From: Rutidosis leptorrhynchoides
Taxonomy: Eukaryota > Streptophyta > Magnoliopsida > Asterales > Asteraceae
Length of the DNA: 64,000 nucleotides
Reading direction: 5' to 3'
NCBI RefSeq assembly: GCF_046630445.1
Contig: NC_092343.1
Span: 137,323,501 to 137,387,500, forward strand
The position numbers and the translations under genes are program-made. Shown in pieces: positions 61,201 to 64,000 of the stretch. How positions within the stretch are numbered: position 1 is the stretch's first letter; every line of letters starts with the position of its first letter. The notes under the pieces were generated by a model. It was given only the letters and a program-made list of their open reading frames with translations. It had not been told where the DNA came from and did no database searches.

Positions 61201-61411
61201 CCAAATCAACGAAAAACTTCAATTCATCGAAGAACCCGTCGAAATAATGGATCGTGAGGTTAAAAGACTTAAGCAAAACAAGATACCAATTGTTAAGGTT
61301 CGATGGAATGCTCGTAGAGGACCCGAGTTCACCTGGGAGCGTGAAGATCAGATGAAGAAGAAATACCCGCATCTATTTCCAGAAGATTCGTCAACACCTT
61401 CAACAGCTTAA
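58221..61411 (+). pseudogene. Chromovirus pol (T5): RT, RNase H, integrase, chromodomain; nearly intact
   Basis: One frame runs from about 58200 to 61411 with only two stops: TAA at 58484 (from a Gln codon) and TGA at 59612 (CGA to TGA, Arg). RT has the intact F-I-D-D (59126-59137). RNase [32 protein letters not shown]. Integrase: [10 protein letters not shown] with [11 protein letters not shown], then the DDE core with [15 protein letters not shown] and QSERTIQ, then the GPF module ([25 protein letters not shown]). Chromodomain: [14 protein letters not shown] to [10 protein letters not shown]. Tekay lineage. Lesions and the protease deletion make it non-autonomous. Confidence 0.95.
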
Positions 61412-61429
61412 AATTTCGGGACGAAATTT

Positions 61430-61446
61430 ATTTAACGGGTAGGTAC
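61430..61446 (+). promoter_or_regulatory. Polypurine tract region of T5
   Basis: TTTAACGGGTAGGTAC lies directly before the 3' LTR start TGTAGTGACC. The pol stop is about 35 bases upstream. The preceding AAATTTCGGGACGAAATTT is a near-perfect palindrome shared with X and T3. Confidence 0.75.
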
Positions 61447-64000
61447 TGTAGTGACCCGAACTTTTCCATGTTTATATATATTAATTGAGATTGATATTTA
61501 CATGATTAAATGTTTCCAACATGTTAAGCAATCAAACTTGTTAAGACTTGATTAATTGAAATAGGTTTCATATAGACAATTGACCACCCAAGTTGACCGG
61601 TGATTCACGAACGTTAAAACTTGTAAAAACTATACGATGACATATATATGGTTATATATATAGTTAACATGATTTTATTATAATTATGTATCTCATTAGG
61701 TATTTTAACAATGAGTTATATACATAAAAATGAGACTATTAATTTAAGAAACTCGAAAACGATATATATAACGATTATCGTTATAACAACGTCTTACTAG
61801 GTATATATGAATCATAGTAAGATATTGATACACTTGGTTAATTATGTTAAATGATAAGTAAATATATTATTAAGTGTATTAACAATGAAATGCATATGTA
61901 AAAATAAGACTACTAACTTAATGATTTCGAAACGAGACATATATGTAACGATTATCGTTGTAACGATATTTAACTGTATATATATCATACTAAGATATAT
62001 TATATATCATAATATCATGATAATATAACAATTTAACATCTCATTTGTTATAATAAACAATGGGTTAACAACATTTAACAAGATCGTTAACCTAAAGGTT
62101 TCAAAACAACACTTACATGTAACGACTAACGATGACTTAACGACTCAGTTAAAATGTATATACATGTATTGTTTTAATATGTATTTATACACTTTTGAAA
62201 GACTTCAATACACTTATCAAAATACTTCTACTTAACAAAAATGCTTACAATTACATCCTCGTTCAGTTTCATCAACAATTCTACTCGTATGCACCCGTAT
62301 TCGTACTCGTACAATACACAGCTTTTAGATGTATGTACTATTGGTATATACACTCCAATGATCAGCTCTTAGCAGCCCATGTGAGTCACCTAACACATGT
62401 GGGAGCCATAATTTGGCAACTAGCATGAAATATCTCATAAAATTACAAAAATATGAGTAATCATTCATGACTTATTTACATGAAAACAAAATTACATATC
62501 CTTTATATCTAATCCATACACCAACGACCAAAAACACCTACAAACACTTTCATTCTTCAATTTTATTCATCTAATTGATCTCTCTCAAGTTCTATCTTCA
62601 AGTTCTAAGTGTTCTTCATATATTCTACAAGTTCTAGTTACATAAAATCAAGAATACTTTCAAGTTTGCTAGCTCACTTCCAATCTTGTAAGGTGATCAT
62701 CCAACCTCAAGAAATCTTTGTTTCTTACAGTAGGTTATCATTCTAATACAAGGTAATAATCATATTCAAACTTTGGTTCAATTTCTATAACTATAATAAT
62801 CTTATTTCAAGTGATGATCTTACTTGAACTTGTTTTCGTGTCATGATTCTGCTTCAAGAACTTCGAGCCATCCAAGGATCCGTTGAAGCTAGATCCATTT
62901 TTCTCTTTTCCAGTAGGTTTATCCAAGGAAATTAAGGTAGTAATGATGTTCATAACATCATTCGATTCATACATATAAAGCTATCTTATTCGAAGGTTTA
63001 AACTTGTAATCACTAGAACATAGTTTAGTTAATTCTAAACTTGTTCGCAAACAAAAGTTAATCCTTCTAACTTGACTTTTAAAATCAACTAAACACATGT
63101 TCTATATCTATATGATATGCTAACTTAATGATTTAAAACCTGGAAACACGAAAAACACCGTAAAACCGGATTTACGCCGTCGTAGTAACACCGCGGGCTG
63201 TTTTGGGTTAGTTAATTAAAAACTATGATAAACTTTGATTTAAAAGTTGTTATTCTGAGAAAATGATTTTTATTATGAACATGAAACTATATCCAAAAAT
63301 TATGGTTAAACTCAAAGTGGAAGTATGTTTTCTAAAATGGTCATCTAGACGTCGTTCTTTCGACTGAAATGACTACCTTTACAAAAACGACTTGTAACTT
63401 ATTTTTCCGACTATAAACCTATACTTTTCTATTTAGATTCATAAAATATAGTTCAATATGAAACCATAGCAATTTGATTCACTCAAAACGGATTTAAAAT
63501 GAAGAAGTTATGGGTAAAACAAGATTGGATAATTTTTCTCATTTTAGCTACGTGAAAATTGGTAACAAATCTATTCCAACCATAACTTAATCAACTTGTA
63601 TTGTATATTATGTAATCTTGAGATACCATAGACACGTATACAATGTTTCGAACTATCATGTCGACACATCTATATATATTTCGGAACAACCATAGACACT
63701 CTATATGTGAATGTTGGAGTTAGCTATACAGGGTTGAGGTTGATTCCAAAATATATATAGTTTGAGTTGTGATCAATACTGAGATACGTATACACTGGGT
63801 TGTGGATTGATTCAAGATAATATTTATCGATTTATTTCTGTACATCTAACTGTGGACAACTAGTTGTAGGTTACTAACGAGGACAGCTGACTTAATAAAC
63901 TTAAAACATCAAAATATATTAAAAGTGTTGTAAATATATTTTGAACATACTTTGATATATATGTATATATTGTTATAGGTTCGTGAATCAACCAGTGGCC
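61447..64000 (+). repeat. 3' LTR of chromovirus T5, first 2.55 kb
   Basis: Matches 51481-54034 almost base for base, with about 25 substitutions or single-base indels by eye. Contains the short U3 TA locus (61643-61668) and TACGCCGTCGTAG (63173-63185). The window ends before U5. The 77-codon frame at 62195-62428 starts at a TTG and is interrupted by a stop in the 5' LTR, so I do not call it a gene. Confidence 0.95.

Larger units (their letters stand above)
51481..64000 (+). mobile_element. Tekay chromovirus T5 carrying an F-box gene; young, cut by window end
   Basis: Order: 5' LTR (51481-54897), PBS (54905), acidic ORF1 (55112-55726), F-box ORF (55864-56547), gag-PR (56889-58220), pol with RT, RNase H, INT and chromodomain (58221-61411), PPT, 3' LTR (61447 onward). 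The candidate target duplication is AAAGC (51476-51480); its partner is outside the window. The two LTRs differ by only about 25 changes over 2.55 kb by eye, so it inserted recently. Pol has one 49-bp deletion and two stops; leader ORFs and gag are intact. Confidence 0.93.

Overview
The window is nuclear plant DNA made almost entirely of LTR retrotransposons. I find no host single-copy gene, rRNA, convincing tRNA gene or CRISPR. The Athila, Tat/Ogre and Tekay (Del) chromovirus Ty3/Gypsy elements, the Copia gag, the iMet-tRNA primer-binding sites and the long TA microsatellites all point to a eudicot. The style of the Tat and Copia proteins suggests Asteraceae, but that is an impression and not proven.

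Layout. 1-693: tail of a Tekay-like LTR. 854-2179: LTR-like sequence with a cluster of short palindromes. 2180-10394: minus-strand Athila element A (3' LTR, PPT, downstream ORF, INT, RT/RNase H), cut by element B. 10395-~20480: minus-strand Tat element B (3' LTR, PPT, an antisense extra ORF, then INT, two RNases H, RT, PR, gag), with its 5' end lost. 20485-27737: LTR X with minus-strand chromovirus pol. 27738-31563: a different LTR, Y. 31564-36091: 5' part of a Copia element K. 36092-44114: plus-strand chromovirus T1. 44115-46503: LTR T2. 46504-49932: minus-strand chromovirus end T3. 49933-51480: minus-strand LTR L4. 51481-64000: plus-strand chromovirus T5, which runs off the window. From K to T5 each element appears to be inserted into the one before it, and only left halves are visible.

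The most unusual content is in T1 and T5. Between the primer-binding site and gag these chromoviruses carry two extra genes: an acidic ~205-residue protein with a SUMO-interaction-like motif, and an F-box protein with a Sel1-like segment and a C-terminal CxxCxW motif, resembling the plant At2g35280-like F-box family. In T5 both are intact although its pol is broken. A plausible idea, not shown here, is that the element uses a host-type SCF ubiquitin ligase adaptor against silencing or to control its own proteins.

A second unusual point is in Tat element B. Its pol is interrupted by three short GT-AG segments of 75, 106 and 81 nt, inside the RNase H and integrase domains. Removing each one restores the expected protein join, so they look like spliceosomal introns, two of them flanked by 7-8 bp direct repeats. 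The antisense extra ORF of B also has at least one intron-like segment and a TATA box ahead of it.
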